Assembly (NCBI GenBank): GCA_963715635.1
Contig: OY970261.1
Span: 1 to 64,000 of the forward strand
Direction of reading: 5' to 3'
DNA: 64,000 nt
Origin: JAPKZH01 sp963715635
GTDB taxonomy: Bacteria; Acidobacteriota; Aminicenantia; Aminicenantales; UBA4085
Below are positions 17,277 through 26,337 of this stretch, in pieces. Below the pieces are notes generated by a model. That model ran no database searches and was not told where the DNA came from. It worked only from the letters and a program-made list of their open reading frames with translations. Made by a program: the position numbers and the translations under genes. Within the stretch, counting starts at the first letter, position 1. Every line of letters begins with the position of its first letter.

Positions 17277-17488
17277 TATTCGAGTTCTTTTTCTCGCTTC
17301 ATGCGACGCCGCATCCGCTTGCGGGCCTGGGCTTCCTTCATCCGCTTCCGTTCGCCGGGCTTAAAGTAGACGGAATGCTTCTTGATTTCTTTGATGATCG
17401 CTTCTTGCTGGACTCTTCTTTTAAAGCGTTTCAACGCGCTTTCGAGCGATTCACCTTCTTCAACAAGAACAAACGCCAAACCATTCAC
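17273..17488 (-). CDS. rpsU: 30S ribosomal protein S21
   Basis: About 71 residues with the S21 pattern: LVEEGESLESALKRFKRR, then VYFKPGERKRMKEA and an Arg/Lys-rich tail. The GTG at 17488 overlaps the Shine-Dalgarno AGGAGG, so the in-frame TTG at 17479, 8 nt after that site, may be the true start. S21 helps initiate translation on the 30S subunit. First gene of the rpsU-lipA-phosphoesterase unit. Confidence 0.9.
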   Translation of the reverse strand: MNGLAFVLVEEGESLESALKRFKRRVQQEAIIKEIKKHSVYFKPGERKRMKEAQARKRMRRRMKREKELEY

Positions 17489-17514
17489 CTCCTCACGTAT
17501 GGAAAAGTATGGAA

Positions 17515-17543
17515 TTTATACCCGATCAGGCGGCTAAAGTCAA
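17515..17543 (-). promoter_or_regulatory. Sigma-70 promoter of rpsU-lipA
   Basis: On the minus strand TTGACT (17543-17538), a 17-nt spacer and TATAAA (17520-17515) lie about 30 nt before rpsU. Confidence 0.7.
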
Positions 17544-17584
17544 GCCGCAATCCCATCGGGCCCGGAGTCTTGTTTGTTTTCTAT

Positions 17585-19837
17585 CTAGCGGCGCCCGAGT
17601 CCGAGGCGCAGGCTGAGCGACCATTCGGCGGTCGGCGCAGGCTGATACGAGTTCCCGTCCGGGTCGGGCTCGGTAAAGCCATAGTATTCGACGCCCAGGA
17701 TGTTCCGGCCCGAGAGCACAAGCTCCCAGGGCGCTCCGCCTACCTCGAACTTGTAGCCGAGGCGGACATGGACAAGCGCATAGGGGTCGGTGCGGCCGTA
17801 TAAAACGCCCGGGAAGTCTACCGGGTCGAACTCGTACACCCTATTCGTCGAGTCGATATACCACGAGCTCACGTACTCCAGGGACGCGCCGAACGTCAGC
17901 GCAGGCGTGATCTTGTATTCTCCGTCGAGATAAAGCTGGTGCTGAGGACAGTTGGGAAGCCAAGTCCCGCTGTATGTGCCCGCCGCATCGAGCGTCTGGA
18001 CGGTATCGTATTTGAAATGCGAATAAGTGTAAGATAATCTGAACGCCAGGGGCTCGATAGGATACCAGGCAAGAGAAGTCTCCAGGCCGTAGCGCGTGGT
18101 CGAGCCCACATTCCCGTAGAACGTCTCGAGCGGCCGCGAAGCCATCCGGTATCGGCCGAAATCGTTGTCCGTCGCCAGATGGAAGAGCGCGATGTCATAC
18201 ACCAAGGACGGCCCAATCGAGCCCCGGGCCCCGACCTCCTCGCCGTTGGACGTAGCCGGCTTGAGGTCATTGTTGAATCCGCCGAAGGCATTGGGATTGT
18301 TCGCGAGTTCCTCGGTGCCCGGCGGCAGAAATCCCGTTCCCCAGCTGGCGTATAGGCCGAAGTCGGACAGCGGGTTCCACGTCACGCCGACCCGGCCCGT
18401 CGCCTTGTTATACGACGCGTCGCCCGAAAGACTGCCGATATGGTCGTCCAGCTTGCACGTGACGTTGTCATAGCGGAGGCTGAGCGAGACGCCCCACTCC
18501 GGGCCGAACTCGATCCGGTCGAGGGCGAAAATGCCCACGCCGCTCTGGTTCATGGTCTGGTCGGAGAGTAACTCGGGTCCCTCGACGGCGTTGCCGAGAT
18601 TAGGATGCTTATATTCGCCGATGGTCTGCCAGCCGAAATCGGCCCCGACGCTCAAGTGGTTTTTAAGCCAGCCTTCGCCGGCGACGTGATTGACCTGAAG
18701 CGACAAGCCGGGGGTGTCGTATTTGCGGTGAATGACGGAGGAGGGGACGGATTCCGTGTATTTGGTGTGGCGAAAATAGCCCGTCAGCGCCAGGTCCAAG
18801 TTATCGGCCAGCTTGATCGTGCCGGTCACTCCGCTCGTGAAGCGACCCGTCCTCTGGTATTCGTTGCCGGGGACGCGGTCGAGGCCGAACATCTGTTGGT
18901 ACCACTCGGGTGTCTTCTTGTATTCTTCCAGGGAATACGCATCCGGATTGGCCAGCTTGCGATACAGGCTCGGGTTAGCGCTGAACCAGGCGAGGTTGAG
19001 CCCCTCTGCGTTTCCGTTGTAGAAATCGGTATACCCGAGGACGGCCGTCAGCTTGACCGCGGACGATGCGTCGAGATGAAACTTCCCGTAGAAATTGTCG
19101 GCCCAGAAGTCGGTATGGTCTCGATAGCCGTTGCTCGACGTGTAGGAACCCGAGACGCGGTAGTTCAGCGGTCCGGTCGTTCCGCCCGCTTCGGCCTGGC
19201 CCTTGTAGAAGCCGAAGGATCCGCCGGTGAGGTATCCATTGCCCGAGACGGGCGTCGTGCCCCCGTCGTTGGTCAGGATATTGATAATGCCGCCCGAGGA
19301 GGCGCTGCCGTAGAACGCCGCGGCCGGTCCGCGCAGGATCTCGATGCGGTGGACCGTGGCCCAGTCGATGTCGAAGAAGTCGGAGACGAAGCCCGAGGGG
19401 TCGTTGAGCGGGATGCCGTCGACGAGCGTCTTGATCCCGCGCGTGCCGCGCTCGGTCAGGATGCCCTGGCCGCGGATCGAGAGATGGACGCGCTCGCCGT
19501 CGGCCTGGTTGTCCACTTTCACGCCCGGGACGAGCTTGAGCGCCTCGTCGATGGCGATGGTCCGCGGCATGGTCTGCAGGATCTGGGTCGTGACGACCGT
19601 GGTCGCGGCCGGGTTGGCCTTGAGCGCAATTTCCACGCGGGGCGCGGTGACAGTGATCTCGATATGCTGTTTGGTCTCTTGGGCGGTCTGATCATCAGCT
19701 TTTTGTTTCTTCGCGGCCTGAGGTTTATCCGCGTCCTTCTTGTCGCAGGACGAGGCGAAGGACGGACCGGCTAGGAAAACCAACAAAAAGAGGATAAAGA
19801 ACGAGAAAAACAAGAGTTTGGAGCGTAATTTTCCCAT
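17585..19837 (-). CDS. TonB-dependent outer-membrane receptor
   Basis: A 750-residue receptor starting at the ATG at 19837, which has GTAGGAGGC about 10 nt upstream; the longer open frame is not needed. A signal peptide (LLFFSFFILFLLVFLAG) is followed by a charged stretch and a TonB-box-like EITVTAPRVE. The plug domain includes IDEALKLVPGV, RGQGILTERG and VHRIEILRGPAAAFYGS, then the 22-strand barrel ending in LRLGLGRR. The overall form is that of siderophore/iron or cofactor receptors (FecA/CirA type) rather than the SusC/Oar type at 36 kb. No riboswitch or Fur-like box was recognised upstream, so the ligand is open. A divergently read ECF sigma factor lies next door and might control it. Confidence 0.88.
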   Translation of the reverse strand: MGKLRSKLLFFSFFILFLLVFLAGPSFASSCDKKDADKPQAAKKQKADDQTAQETKQHIEITVTAPRVEIALKANPAATTVVTTQILQTMPRTIAIDEALKLVPGVKVDNQADGERVHLSIRGQGILTERGTRGIKTLVDGIPLNDPSGFVSDFFDIDWATVHRIEILRGPAAAFYGSASSGGIINILTNDGGTTPVSGNGYLTGGSFGFYKGQAEAGGTTGPLNYRVSGSYTSSNGYRDHTDFWADNFYGKFHLDASSAVKLTAVLGYTDFYNGNAEGLNLAWFSANPSLYRKLANPDAYSLEEYKKTPEWYQQMFGLDRVPGNEYQRTGRFTSGVTGTIKLADNLDLALTGYFRHTKYTESVPSSVIHRKYDTPGLSLQVNHVAGEGWLKNHLSVGADFGWQTIGEYKHPNLGNAVEGPELLSDQTMNQSGVGIFALDRIEFGPEWGVSLSLRYDNVTCKLDDHIGSLSGDASYNKATGRVGVTWNPLSDFGLYASWGTGFLPPGTEELANNPNAFGGFNNDLKPATSNGEEVGARGSIGPSLVYDIALFHLATDNDFGRYRMASRPLETFYGNVGSTTRYGLETSLAWYPIEPLAFRLSYTYSHFKYDTVQTLDAAGTYSGTWLPNCPQHQLYLDGEYKITPALTFGASLEYVSSWYIDSTNRVYEFDPVDFPGVLYGRTDPYALVHVRLGYKFEVGGAPWELVLSGRNILGVEYYGFTEPDPDGNSYQPAPTAEWSLSLRLGLGRR

Positions 19838-19958
19838 AATATAGCCTCCTACATTTAAATTAGACACAAGAATGAGCTTATTTCTTCCAATTCTCTGAAA
19901 AGTCCATTTCTCGAAAGCTAAAAAAAGGAATACGGGACGTCCTCGCTTCTTGGTTTCC

Positions 19959-19987
19959 TTGACACCATATGTCGGCCGGGATATATT
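19959..19987 (+). promoter_or_regulatory. Sigma-70-type promoter of the ECF sigma/anti-sigma operon
   Basis: TTGACA (19959-19964), 17-nt spacer, TATATT (19982-19987), about 60 nt upstream of the sigma-factor ATG. Confidence 0.65.
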
Positions 19988-20048
19988 TCCATTGAGGTAA
20001 AAAAGATATTCGCAGGCTTAAGGGATGTGAAAGCGTGTCGGGCAAACT

Positions 20049-20609
20049 ATGAGGATTGATAACGACGAGCAGGAGAGGAGTCTTGCCGTGGCTGTGCAGC
20101 GCGGCGATTCGGGAGCGTTTCGGGAACTCTATGATGCTTATCGCGAGCGGATCTGGACCCTGGTCGTTTATTCGATCGGAGATTCTCTCCAGGCGCAGGA
20201 CGTGCTACAAACCGTCTTCTTTAAGGCATTCCGGGGTCTCGGGAGCTTCAAGTTTCAATCCAGCCTGTTCACCTGGCTCTACCGGATTGCCCGCAACGAA
20301 TGTCTGAATTATCAGCGGCGGCGCAACGCCGCGCATGTGCCTTTGGAGGCGATTCTCGGCAGCAGCGACGAAATTGATACGAGGCCCATTTCGGATGGCC
20401 ATGACGTGCGCAAGCTCATTCTACAAAATGCGGTAAAACAACTGCCTCTCAAGATGCGGGATGTGGTTGTCCTCAAGTACTTAGAAGGACTTTCCTACGA
20501 GGAGATGAGCCGGGTGCTCGGGTGCGCGCCCGGGACGGTGGCCTCAAGGCTGAACCGGGCATTGGCGGAACTGGAGGAGCGGCTGCGCCCTTTTAGGCGG
20601 CTCTTATAA
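20049..20609 (+). CDS. ECF RNA polymerase sigma factor (RpoE-like)
   Basis: A 186-residue group 4 sigma factor. Region 2 spans about residues 20-90 (FRELYDAYRERIW, AQDVLQTVFFKAF, FTWLYRIARNECLNYQRRR). Region 4 spans about 125-180 (LPLKMRDVVVLKYLEGLSYE, then MSRVLGCAPGTVASRLNRA), the helix-turn-helix that reads the -35 element. It is followed after 28 nt by a zinc-finger anti-sigma gene, so it is probably released by an envelope signal. Target promoters cannot be named from this window. Confidence 0.92.
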   Translation: MRIDNDEQERSLAVAVQRGDSGAFRELYDAYRERIWTLVVYSIGDSLQAQDVLQTVFFKAFRGLGSFKFQSSLFTWLYRIARNECLNYQRRRNAAHVPLEAILGSSDEIDTRPISDGHDVRKLILQNAVKQLPLKMRDVVVLKYLEGLSYEEMSRVLGCAPGTVASRLNRALAELEERLRPFRRLL

Positions 20610-20637
20610 AGAAATCTGAGAGCAAGGGGTATTGGCG

Positions 20638-21366
20638 ATGAGTTGCTGGCGTTTTTACCTACATAGGAAGTTTGTGCCTTATCTTGAGGGTGCGCTCCCG
20701 CCTCACGAGGCGAAGCGATTGGAGAAGCATATGCTCGACTGCGATAGGTGCCGGGCAATGTTCGCGCGACTTCGAGCCGGACATCAGTTGGCGCAACAAC
20801 TCCGTCAATTCAACCCGGAGGGCACTCATGACGCGCCGGAGTTTGAAGCGATGATGGCCGATATGGGCGAAATTGTCACTGGGCGCCACAGGTGGGCTCG
20901 GCTGTGGGAGAATTGGCTCTACGCGCTGACAACTCCACGTGTGGTCCAGGGACTCACGGCGTTGGTGCTCGTGCTCTCGGCGCTCCTGGTGGTCTCAAAC
21001 CGGAGAGTCTTGTTTGGGGAACGGGAAAGCGTCACGGTTAAACGGAGTGCTATGGACTTCAGCAACTTCCGTCCCCTGAGCATCCCGGAGATTCGATTGA
21101 ATACCCAGCCTCACATCTCAACCGAAGGTTACGTGCGCGACCTGCATGTGGATAAGGAAGAAGGAACCGTGCATTTCAAGCTGGTAGAGATCCCGCAAGG
21201 GTCGGGGCCCTTTGTGGTATGCGAGATCATAAGCCCCATCGGGATATCCCTCCCGCGTGAGGGCAGCCGTGTCCGAGTCTACGGCGTAGCCCGCTACGAC
21301 GCCCAACCCGGTCGCGAGTGGCACGAAGTCAATCCCGTCTTGAACATCGCCGTCCTGAAGCACTGA
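20638..21366 (+). CDS. Zinc-finger anti-sigma factor, membrane-anchored
   Basis: About 242 residues from the ATG at 20638. A ZAS motif is present: C3, then H31, C35 and C38 (HMLDCDRC). One membrane segment (VVQGLTALVLVLSALLVVS) lies near residues 100-118 and separates the cytoplasmic sigma-binding domain from a periplasmic domain of about 120 residues, which reads as beta-rich but was not recognised. It lies in the same operon as the ECF sigma factor and should hold it inactive until a signal is sensed. Confidence 0.85.
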   Translation: MSCWRFYLHRKFVPYLEGALPPHEAKRLEKHMLDCDRCRAMFARLRAGHQLAQQLRQFNPEGTHDAPEFEAMMADMGEIVTGRHRWARLWENWLYALTTPRVVQGLTALVLVLSALLVVSNRRVLFGERESVTVKRSAMDFSNFRPLSIPEIRLNTQPHISTEGYVRDLHVDKEEGTVHFKLVEIPQGSGPFVVCEIISPIGISLPREGSRVRVYGVARYDAQPGREWHEVNPVLNIAVLKH

Positions 21367-21391
21367 ACCGGCAACGCACGCGCCTCGATCA

Positions 21392-23107
21392 TCAGTAGCT
21401 TGTCTTAAAGATCGGGGCGATGTCCACCGGAATATCCATGAGCTTTTCGATCATTTGTTTGGTGATCTCATCCATCTTGCCGTAGCGGTCGATGAACTTG
21501 CGGACGTTGTCGTAGCTGCCGTCCCCTTCCAAGACCAGGAACTGCCGGGCCAGGTCGCGGACAGCATCTTTGATTTTGGCGAAATCAAGCTTGAACTTCA
21601 TGGCTGCCGGGTCATAAACGAAGGCGCCTTTTTCCCTGAGGAAGTTGAATTGGAGCAGGACGCCCAGGCCGTGGGCTTCAGTGGCGCCGAAGCGCATCGA
21701 GCGAAACATGCCGGCCAGATAGGAAGTGTAGATCTCCGTTTCCTTTTCTTTTGGGAACCAGCCTTTTTTGACAAGGAGCGGCACGTTGTAAATCCCGACC
21801 ACGTCCGCCTTGGCCTCTTCGATCGTCGAATAGCGGTCCTTGAGGGCCTTGTTGACCGTCGCCTTCGTCCCGTCGGGCAGGGTCGCGTAATTCACGCCGA
21901 GCGCGTGGCAGATCTCGTGGAGGATGGTCTCCGTGAAGTAGGCGTCGAAGGACACCAATTTTGCGTCGTCCGCGGTCAGGACCCGCTCGGAGATCGGGAT
22001 CAGGCTTTTCCGGAACTTGGCCTCCATCATGTTCTTGAGAAAAACTTTTTTCGTCCCTTTTTTCTCGCGCACTTTTTCGTCGTTGGGCAGGACGAAGGCC
22101 GACGTCTGGACGCCCGCTTTCGTATCGCCGGCGGTGAACACTTCATACACGACGTTGAGCGGCGAATCCAGGCCGCGGACCTTTTGGTCCTTGTACTTTG
22201 GCTCGACCGGCAGGTTTGCCTGCATCTCCTCCAGGTAATCCAAGTAGCCCTTGATTTTTTTCATTTCTTCGCGGTCATTGACATAGACGAAACTTTCGTA
22301 GGAGGCCTTGATCCCCATGAGCGCGTCCTCATAGACCTCAAACGGCCCGATGACGATCTCAGCCAAATTGTCCTTGAGGTCGATCCAGAGACAGTCGCTC
22401 TCGAAGTAATCGTTGCTCAACAGGTCCTGGGCGCGGCGGGTCAGGTAATTTTCGAGAGACGGGTTGGAGGTGAGGGCGGCCGCCTCCCTCAGGGATTGGG
22501 CGACTTTTTCCAGGTTGTCTTTGTACTTGGCGGGATAGGGAACGGTGACGAGCTTCCCGTCTTGCCTTTTGACGACCGTGAACGAGCTTTCGAGCTGTTC
22601 TTTTTCGCCGGGGTTTTTCGCAATGTAACCTTCAAATTCCTGTTTGGTGAGGTCGGGAGGATAAAAACCAGCGCCGGCTGGCTTTTGGTCGGTGCCGAGG
22701 AAGGGTTTGTTTTCGTCCTGGCGGTCGAACGGCCCGAAGTTAATCAGGAGAAAGCGCAAATAATCCTTGTCTTCGGGCAAAGTGGATTTTTCGAGCTGCG
22801 CTTTGATGGCCAGGCCGGGGGGATAGGCTTGCTTCCAGAAGATGTCGTCGATGAGCTGAGCGGCGCTGATGAACTTGTTGAGAAGGGCCCTGTCTTCCGC
22901 CGTCAATATTTTTTCATCGAAGGTGATCTCCGTCGGGGCGAATTTGGCCAGACGCTGCTGGATGTCCGCGGCTTTGGCCAGCGAGGGCGCGGGTGCCATC
23001 GGTTCAGCCACTTTTTCCTTCATCGCCCTGAAGACATACAAAAGGCCCACCGCGATGATCACGGCTACAACCAGTCCCACGAGCGAAGCGGTTTTTTTGG
23101 ATGTCAT
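21392..23107 (-). CDS. Dipeptidyl-peptidase III-like metallopeptidase (M49), membrane-anchored
   Basis: A 571-residue protein with an N-terminal membrane anchor (LVGLVVAVIIAVGLLYVF) and a zinc peptidase domain. The zinc site is HEICH at about residues 397-401 with the downstream glutamates in EEAKAD near 428, the pattern of bacterial M49 proteins that have HEXXH rather than the HEXXGH of eukaryotic enzymes. It would remove dipeptides from the N-terminus of peptides at the outer face of the inner membrane. The ATG at 23107 has GGGAGG upstream. Last gene of an operon with a racemase and a P1 peptidase, pointing to peptide scavenging. Confidence 0.8.
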   Translation of the reverse strand: MTSKKTASLVGLVVAVIIAVGLLYVFRAMKEKVAEPMAPAPSLAKAADIQQRLAKFAPTEITFDEKILTAEDRALLNKFISAAQLIDDIFWKQAYPPGLAIKAQLEKSTLPEDKDYLRFLLINFGPFDRQDENKPFLGTDQKPAGAGFYPPDLTKQEFEGYIAKNPGEKEQLESSFTVVKRQDGKLVTVPYPAKYKDNLEKVAQSLREAAALTSNPSLENYLTRRAQDLLSNDYFESDCLWIDLKDNLAEIVIGPFEVYEDALMGIKASYESFVYVNDREEMKKIKGYLDYLEEMQANLPVEPKYKDQKVRGLDSPLNVVYEVFTAGDTKAGVQTSAFVLPNDEKVREKKGTKKVFLKNMMEAKFRKSLIPISERVLTADDAKLVSFDAYFTETILHEICHALGVNYATLPDGTKATVNKALKDRYSTIEEAKADVVGIYNVPLLVKKGWFPKEKETEIYTSYLAGMFRSMRFGATEAHGLGVLLQFNFLREKGAFVYDPAAMKFKLDFAKIKDAVRDLARQFLVLEGDGSYDNVRKFIDRYGKMDEITKQMIEKLMDIPVDIAPIFKTSY

Positions 23108-23121
23108 GCCTACCTCCCATA

Positions 23122-23838
23122 TTATTCCTTTATTTTATAACCGGCCTTGTTGATACAGGCCAGGGCTCCGATCTTCATCGGCTCGATGAGCGGAACAGAA
23201 ATGTCTTTTGGCTCAAGGACAAGGGGAACTTCAGTGCAGCCGGCAATGATGGCCTGTGCGCCGCGCCGGATGAGATTGCGGGCGACCTCTACGGCGGTTT
23301 TTTTTGGCGCACCCGTTGTGAACCCGGCTTTGATCCCTTTTTTTCCGAAAATCGCATTCATAACCCGCTCCTGCTCGCCCCGCTCGGGGACGATGATCTC
23401 GATCTTTGCTTGTTCAAATGTTTTGTGAAAGATCTTCGAGGTGACGGTGCCGGAGCTCGCGATGAGGCCTGCTTTTTTCAGGCCGGGAACGTTTTTTTTG
23501 GCATAACCCAACGATTCCTCGATAAGGTTAATGAAAGGGACCTTGGCGCGCGCCCGGATTTGAGGGGCGCAGTAATGGGCGGTGATGCAGGGCATGACGA
23601 TCATGCCGGCCCCGCCCTTTTCCAGGATGCGGATGCCCTCCAGCAACAGCGGAAGAGGGCTCTTTCCTTTCTGGAGAATGGCATCGGTCCGCGGCGGGAT
23701 TTTTGGGTTGTTCCAGATCAGAATGGGGATGTGTTCCTGGTCACGGGCCGCTTTTGTATTTTTTATGAGGAGATGGAAAAAATAGGCCGTCGCTTCAGGC
23801 CCCATCCCTCCCAATATTCCAATCGTCGTCCTCTTCAT
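23122..23838 (-). CDS. Aspartate/glutamate racemase family protein
   Basis: A 238-residue cofactor-independent racemase. It begins IGILGGMGPEATAYFF; the two catalytic cysteines are C83 (MPCITAHY, where most relatives have PCNTAH) and C201 (AGCTEVPL). It should interconvert L- and D-aspartate or glutamate; the N-to-I change beside the first cysteine may alter specificity. Cytoplasmic. It lies 9 nt after the P1 peptidase and 14 nt before the M49 peptidase, so the three are co-transcribed. Confidence 0.85.
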   Translation of the reverse strand: MKRTTIGILGGMGPEATAYFFHLLIKNTKAARDQEHIPILIWNNPKIPPRTDAILQKGKSPLPLLLEGIRILEKGGAGMIVMPCITAHYCAPQIRARAKVPFINLIEESLGYAKKNVPGLKKAGLIASSGTVTSKIFHKTFEQAKIEIIVPERGEQERVMNAIFGKKGIKAGFTTGAPKKTAVEVARNLIRRGAQAIIAGCTEVPLVLEPKDISVPLIEPMKIGALACINKAGYKIKE

Positions 23839-23847
23839 TGCGACCCC

Positions 23848-24987
23848 CTATTTCATTATCTCTTTGATTTTTTCTAGGGGTAGCGCTTGAGCCGTATGGC
23901 CGTTCTTGCCTTTCATGGTTTTGGCTTTGAACAGCGAATTGAGGATCGCTTCTTCCGTGGCTTCGGCGGCCGCCAAGAACAGCTGGGATACTTGCTCATT
24001 GCGCAGGAGGGTTACGGTTTGAGTCGGCGTTGGGGAGAGGTAGGAAATCCTCAAGTCTTTGGCCGTAGAAAAAGCGATGGCATAATCGCCGCTCCCGGCC
24101 GAATAATATCCGCCGGTCCTGGCGATTCCGAGCAGGGCCCTCTTGGCCAGCCGCTTCAGGTTGCGGCTGTCGAGAGGCGCGTCTGTCGCCACCACGACCA
24201 TGCATGATCCTTCTGAAACCGGGCCCAACTCCGCGTTCGGTTCGGGCCGGCCCGTCGCGGGAGATTCGCCGAGCTTTCGATCGATAGGAATTCCATTGAT
24301 TTGAAAGACGCCGCCATGGTTGGTTTGGACGAGGACGCCCACGGTATATCCGCCGCGCTGGGCGGCTAGCTTTCGCGAAGATGTTCCGATGCCGCCCTTA
24401 TAGTTGTAACAGATCGTCCCGGTGCCCGCGCCGACCGCGCCCTCTTCGACCGGCCCGCCTTTTGCGTTCTGAATCGCCTCGAGCACGTGCTCTTTTTTGA
24501 CGTGCCTGCCGCGGATATCGTTCAGCCAGCCGTCGTTCGTTTCTCCGACGACGGGATTGACCGACCCGACTCCATCGTTCTGCGGCAGGGAGAGGATGTA
24601 ATCGATGACGGCGTCCGCCGCCGTGGGCACGCTCAAGGTGTTCGTCAGGATGATCGGCGTTTCGAGATTTCCGAGCTCTTCTATCTGCGTCGTTCCGGTC
24701 AATTTGCCGAAGCCGTTGGCGACATAGACCGCGGCCGGAACTTTGTCTTGGAAGATGTTGCCTTCGTGGGGGAGGATCGCCGTCACGCCGGTCCGGACAT
24801 TATCCCCTTCGATCAGGGTCACGTGGCCGACCTTGACGCCGGCCACATCCGTGATGGCGTTCAGCGGGCCGGGGTTTAGAATGCCCGTCTTGATTCCAAA
24901 TTCCCTGAGCCGCGGCCGCTCCTGGGAGGAAAACTGGGTCGAGCTGAGGATAAAGAAAAAAATCAAGCCCAAAGAGAAAATTTTCAT
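23848..24987 (-). CDS. P1 family peptidase (DmpA/S58-type), secreted
   Basis: About 379 residues from the ATG at 24987, preceded by GGGGAG. This start gives a clear signal peptide (MKIFSLGLIFFFILSS); the open frame extends further but without conserved sequence. The family motifs follow: GPLNAITDVAGVKVGH near the N-terminus, NGFGKLTG, and GGIGTSSRK with serines near 203-204 where self-processing creates the new N-terminal nucleophile. DmpA-like enzymes release N-terminal amino acids, including D-residues, from peptides. First gene of the peptidase-racemase operon. Confidence 0.85.
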   Translation of the reverse strand: MKIFSLGLIFFFILSSTQFSSQERPRLREFGIKTGILNPGPLNAITDVAGVKVGHVTLIEGDNVRTGVTAILPHEGNIFQDKVPAAVYVANGFGKLTGTTQIEELGNLETPIILTNTLSVPTAADAVIDYILSLPQNDGVGSVNPVVGETNDGWLNDIRGRHVKKEHVLEAIQNAKGGPVEEGAVGAGTGTICYNYKGGIGTSSRKLAAQRGGYTVGVLVQTNHGGVFQINGIPIDRKLGESPATGRPEPNAELGPVSEGSCMVVVATDAPLDSRNLKRLAKRALLGIARTGGYYSAGSGDYAIAFSTAKDLRISYLSPTPTQTVTLLRNEQVSQLFLAAAEATEEAILNSLFKAKTMKGKNGHTAQALPLEKIKEIMK

Positions 24988-25151
24988 GCTGCTCCCCATG
25001 ATTTTTGGCTTAACAAAAAAATAATATTCACGGCCATCAGGGAATATCAGAAATATGATACCCGGCGCCCCCCAAAAGAGCAAGCTGTCAAGGGGTCGGG
25101 CCAGCATCTCCATTTCCGTGATGCCTTAAAAGGAGGGTTCTGTGAGTCCTG

Positions 25152-25310
25152 TCGGACACGCTTGGAGGGAAACCGTTGTCCGGGTTTCCCTCCAACGATC
25201 GCTTTGCTCTCTGCCTCCTTTCCAAGGAGCATTCGGCGATGACCTCATCATAGGATTTCGATGATTCGAGGATTAGGTGGGCGGGGCATTATCGGCGCCA
25301 CCCACAACAC
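25152..25310. repeat. Hairpin-rich interspersed repeat, copy 1 of type II
   Basis: TCGGACACGCTTGGAGGGAA and the segment to 25236 match 39291-39378 at roughly four bases in five, including a stem-loop GGAGGGAAACC/GGTTTCCCTCC-like pair and CCAAGGAGCATT. A GGCGCCACCC motif shared with the 39.5 kb repeat follows at about 25297. No gene is seen between 24988 and 25383 apart from this. Confidence 0.5.
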
Positions 25311-25383
25311 GAATGATCAATTTTCACGGAAACGGAGAAGATTCCGGCGTCAGTCGCCTCATCTATCTTTGAACCGGCGCCCG

Positions 25384-26337
25384 CTAAAATATAATCCGGA
25401 AGCGCTCTCGCAGGTCAAGGCGCGTCAGCCCCTCTCTCTTGGCGGCGTCCACGGCGTTCTGGAATTCCCCGGCCGTGATTCTCCTGCTCAGCAGTGAACT
25501 CCATTGGATGTCGCCGCAGGGATGATATTGGTCCATGATATTCAGGTGCGTGTTCCGGGAGATTTCCTCGGCCAGAAAGCGCATGACGTCTTCCGTGCCC
25601 GCCAGGCCGCCCGGTAGGACCAGGTGCCGGACGAGAAGGCCGTGGAGGGCAATGCCCCGGTCATCAATCACGAGATCTCCGACCTGCCGCTGCATTTCCT
25701 TGATTGCCGTTTTTGCCGCCCTGGGATAATCCGGGGCATGGCAGAGTTCTTCGGCCGGCTCGCTCCGACTGAACTTGAAATCGGGCATGTAGATATCGAC
25801 GACGCCGTCCAGGAGCTTCAGGGTTTCGAGCGCATCATAGCCGCCCGTATTATAGACAAGCGGGATGGAGAGGCCGGCTTCGATGGCCACGGAGAGCGCC
25901 TTGAGGATTTGGGGGACATAATGGGAAGGGCTGACAAAGTTGATGTTATGGCAGCCGAGCTTTTGAAGCTCGACCATCATCCCGGCCAGCCTCTTGGTAG
26001 AAACCATCACGCCTTCGCCGAGATGGCTGATCGAGTAGTTCTGGCAGAACGAGCACCGCAAGTTGCAGTGGGTGAGGAAGATCGTCCCCGAGCCGTGCCG
26101 CCCGACCAGCGGGCTTTCTTCACCGAAATGGGGGCTGTACGACGAGACCTCGGGATCGAGCCCAGCCTTGCAGACGCCCTTTTCTCCCCGCAGGCGGTTG
26201 ACTCCGCAGCTCCTGGGACAGAGCGTGCAACTTTCCATAATTTGAAAAGATTTTTCGATCTTCTCCTGCAGGCGTCCTCCCCGGTAAGTGTCGAGGTAAG
26301 CCGCTTCAGACTTTTGCGCGGGTTCCTTTTTGGCCAT
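25384..26337 (-). CDS. Radical-SAM protein of the PflA-like family
   Basis: A 317-residue radical-SAM enzyme. The N-terminus has CTLCPRSCGVNRL and CKAG, an extra Cys cluster, then GSGTIFLTHCNLRCSFCQNY with the SAM-cluster cysteines CxxxCxxC. Proteins of this form are annotated as PflA-like activating enzymes or relatives of AmmeMemoRadiSam proteins. No glycyl-radical partner is nearby. Cytoplasmic; the substrate is unknown. Start ATG at 26337. Confidence 0.8.
   Translation of the reverse strand: MAKKEPAQKSEAAYLDTYRGGRLQEKIEKSFQIMESCTLCPRSCGVNRLRGEKGVCKAGLDPEVSSYSPHFGEESPLVGRHGSGTIFLTHCNLRCSFCQNYSISHLGEGVMVSTKRLAGMMVELQKLGCHNINFVSPSHYVPQILKALSVAIEAGLSIPLVYNTGGYDALETLKLLDGVVDIYMPDFKFSRSEPAEELCHAPDYPRAAKTAIKEMQRQVGDLVIDDRGIALHGLLVRHLVLPGGLAGTEDVMRFLAEEISRNTHLNIMDQYHPCGDIQWSSLLSRRITAGEFQNAVDAAKREGLTRLDLRERFRIIF

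Noticed and set aside
19838..19958. Riboswitch or Fur box upstream of the TonB receptor at 17585
   Set aside because: No cobalamin-, TPP- or FMN-type conserved core and no 19-bp Fur-like palindrome could be recognised.
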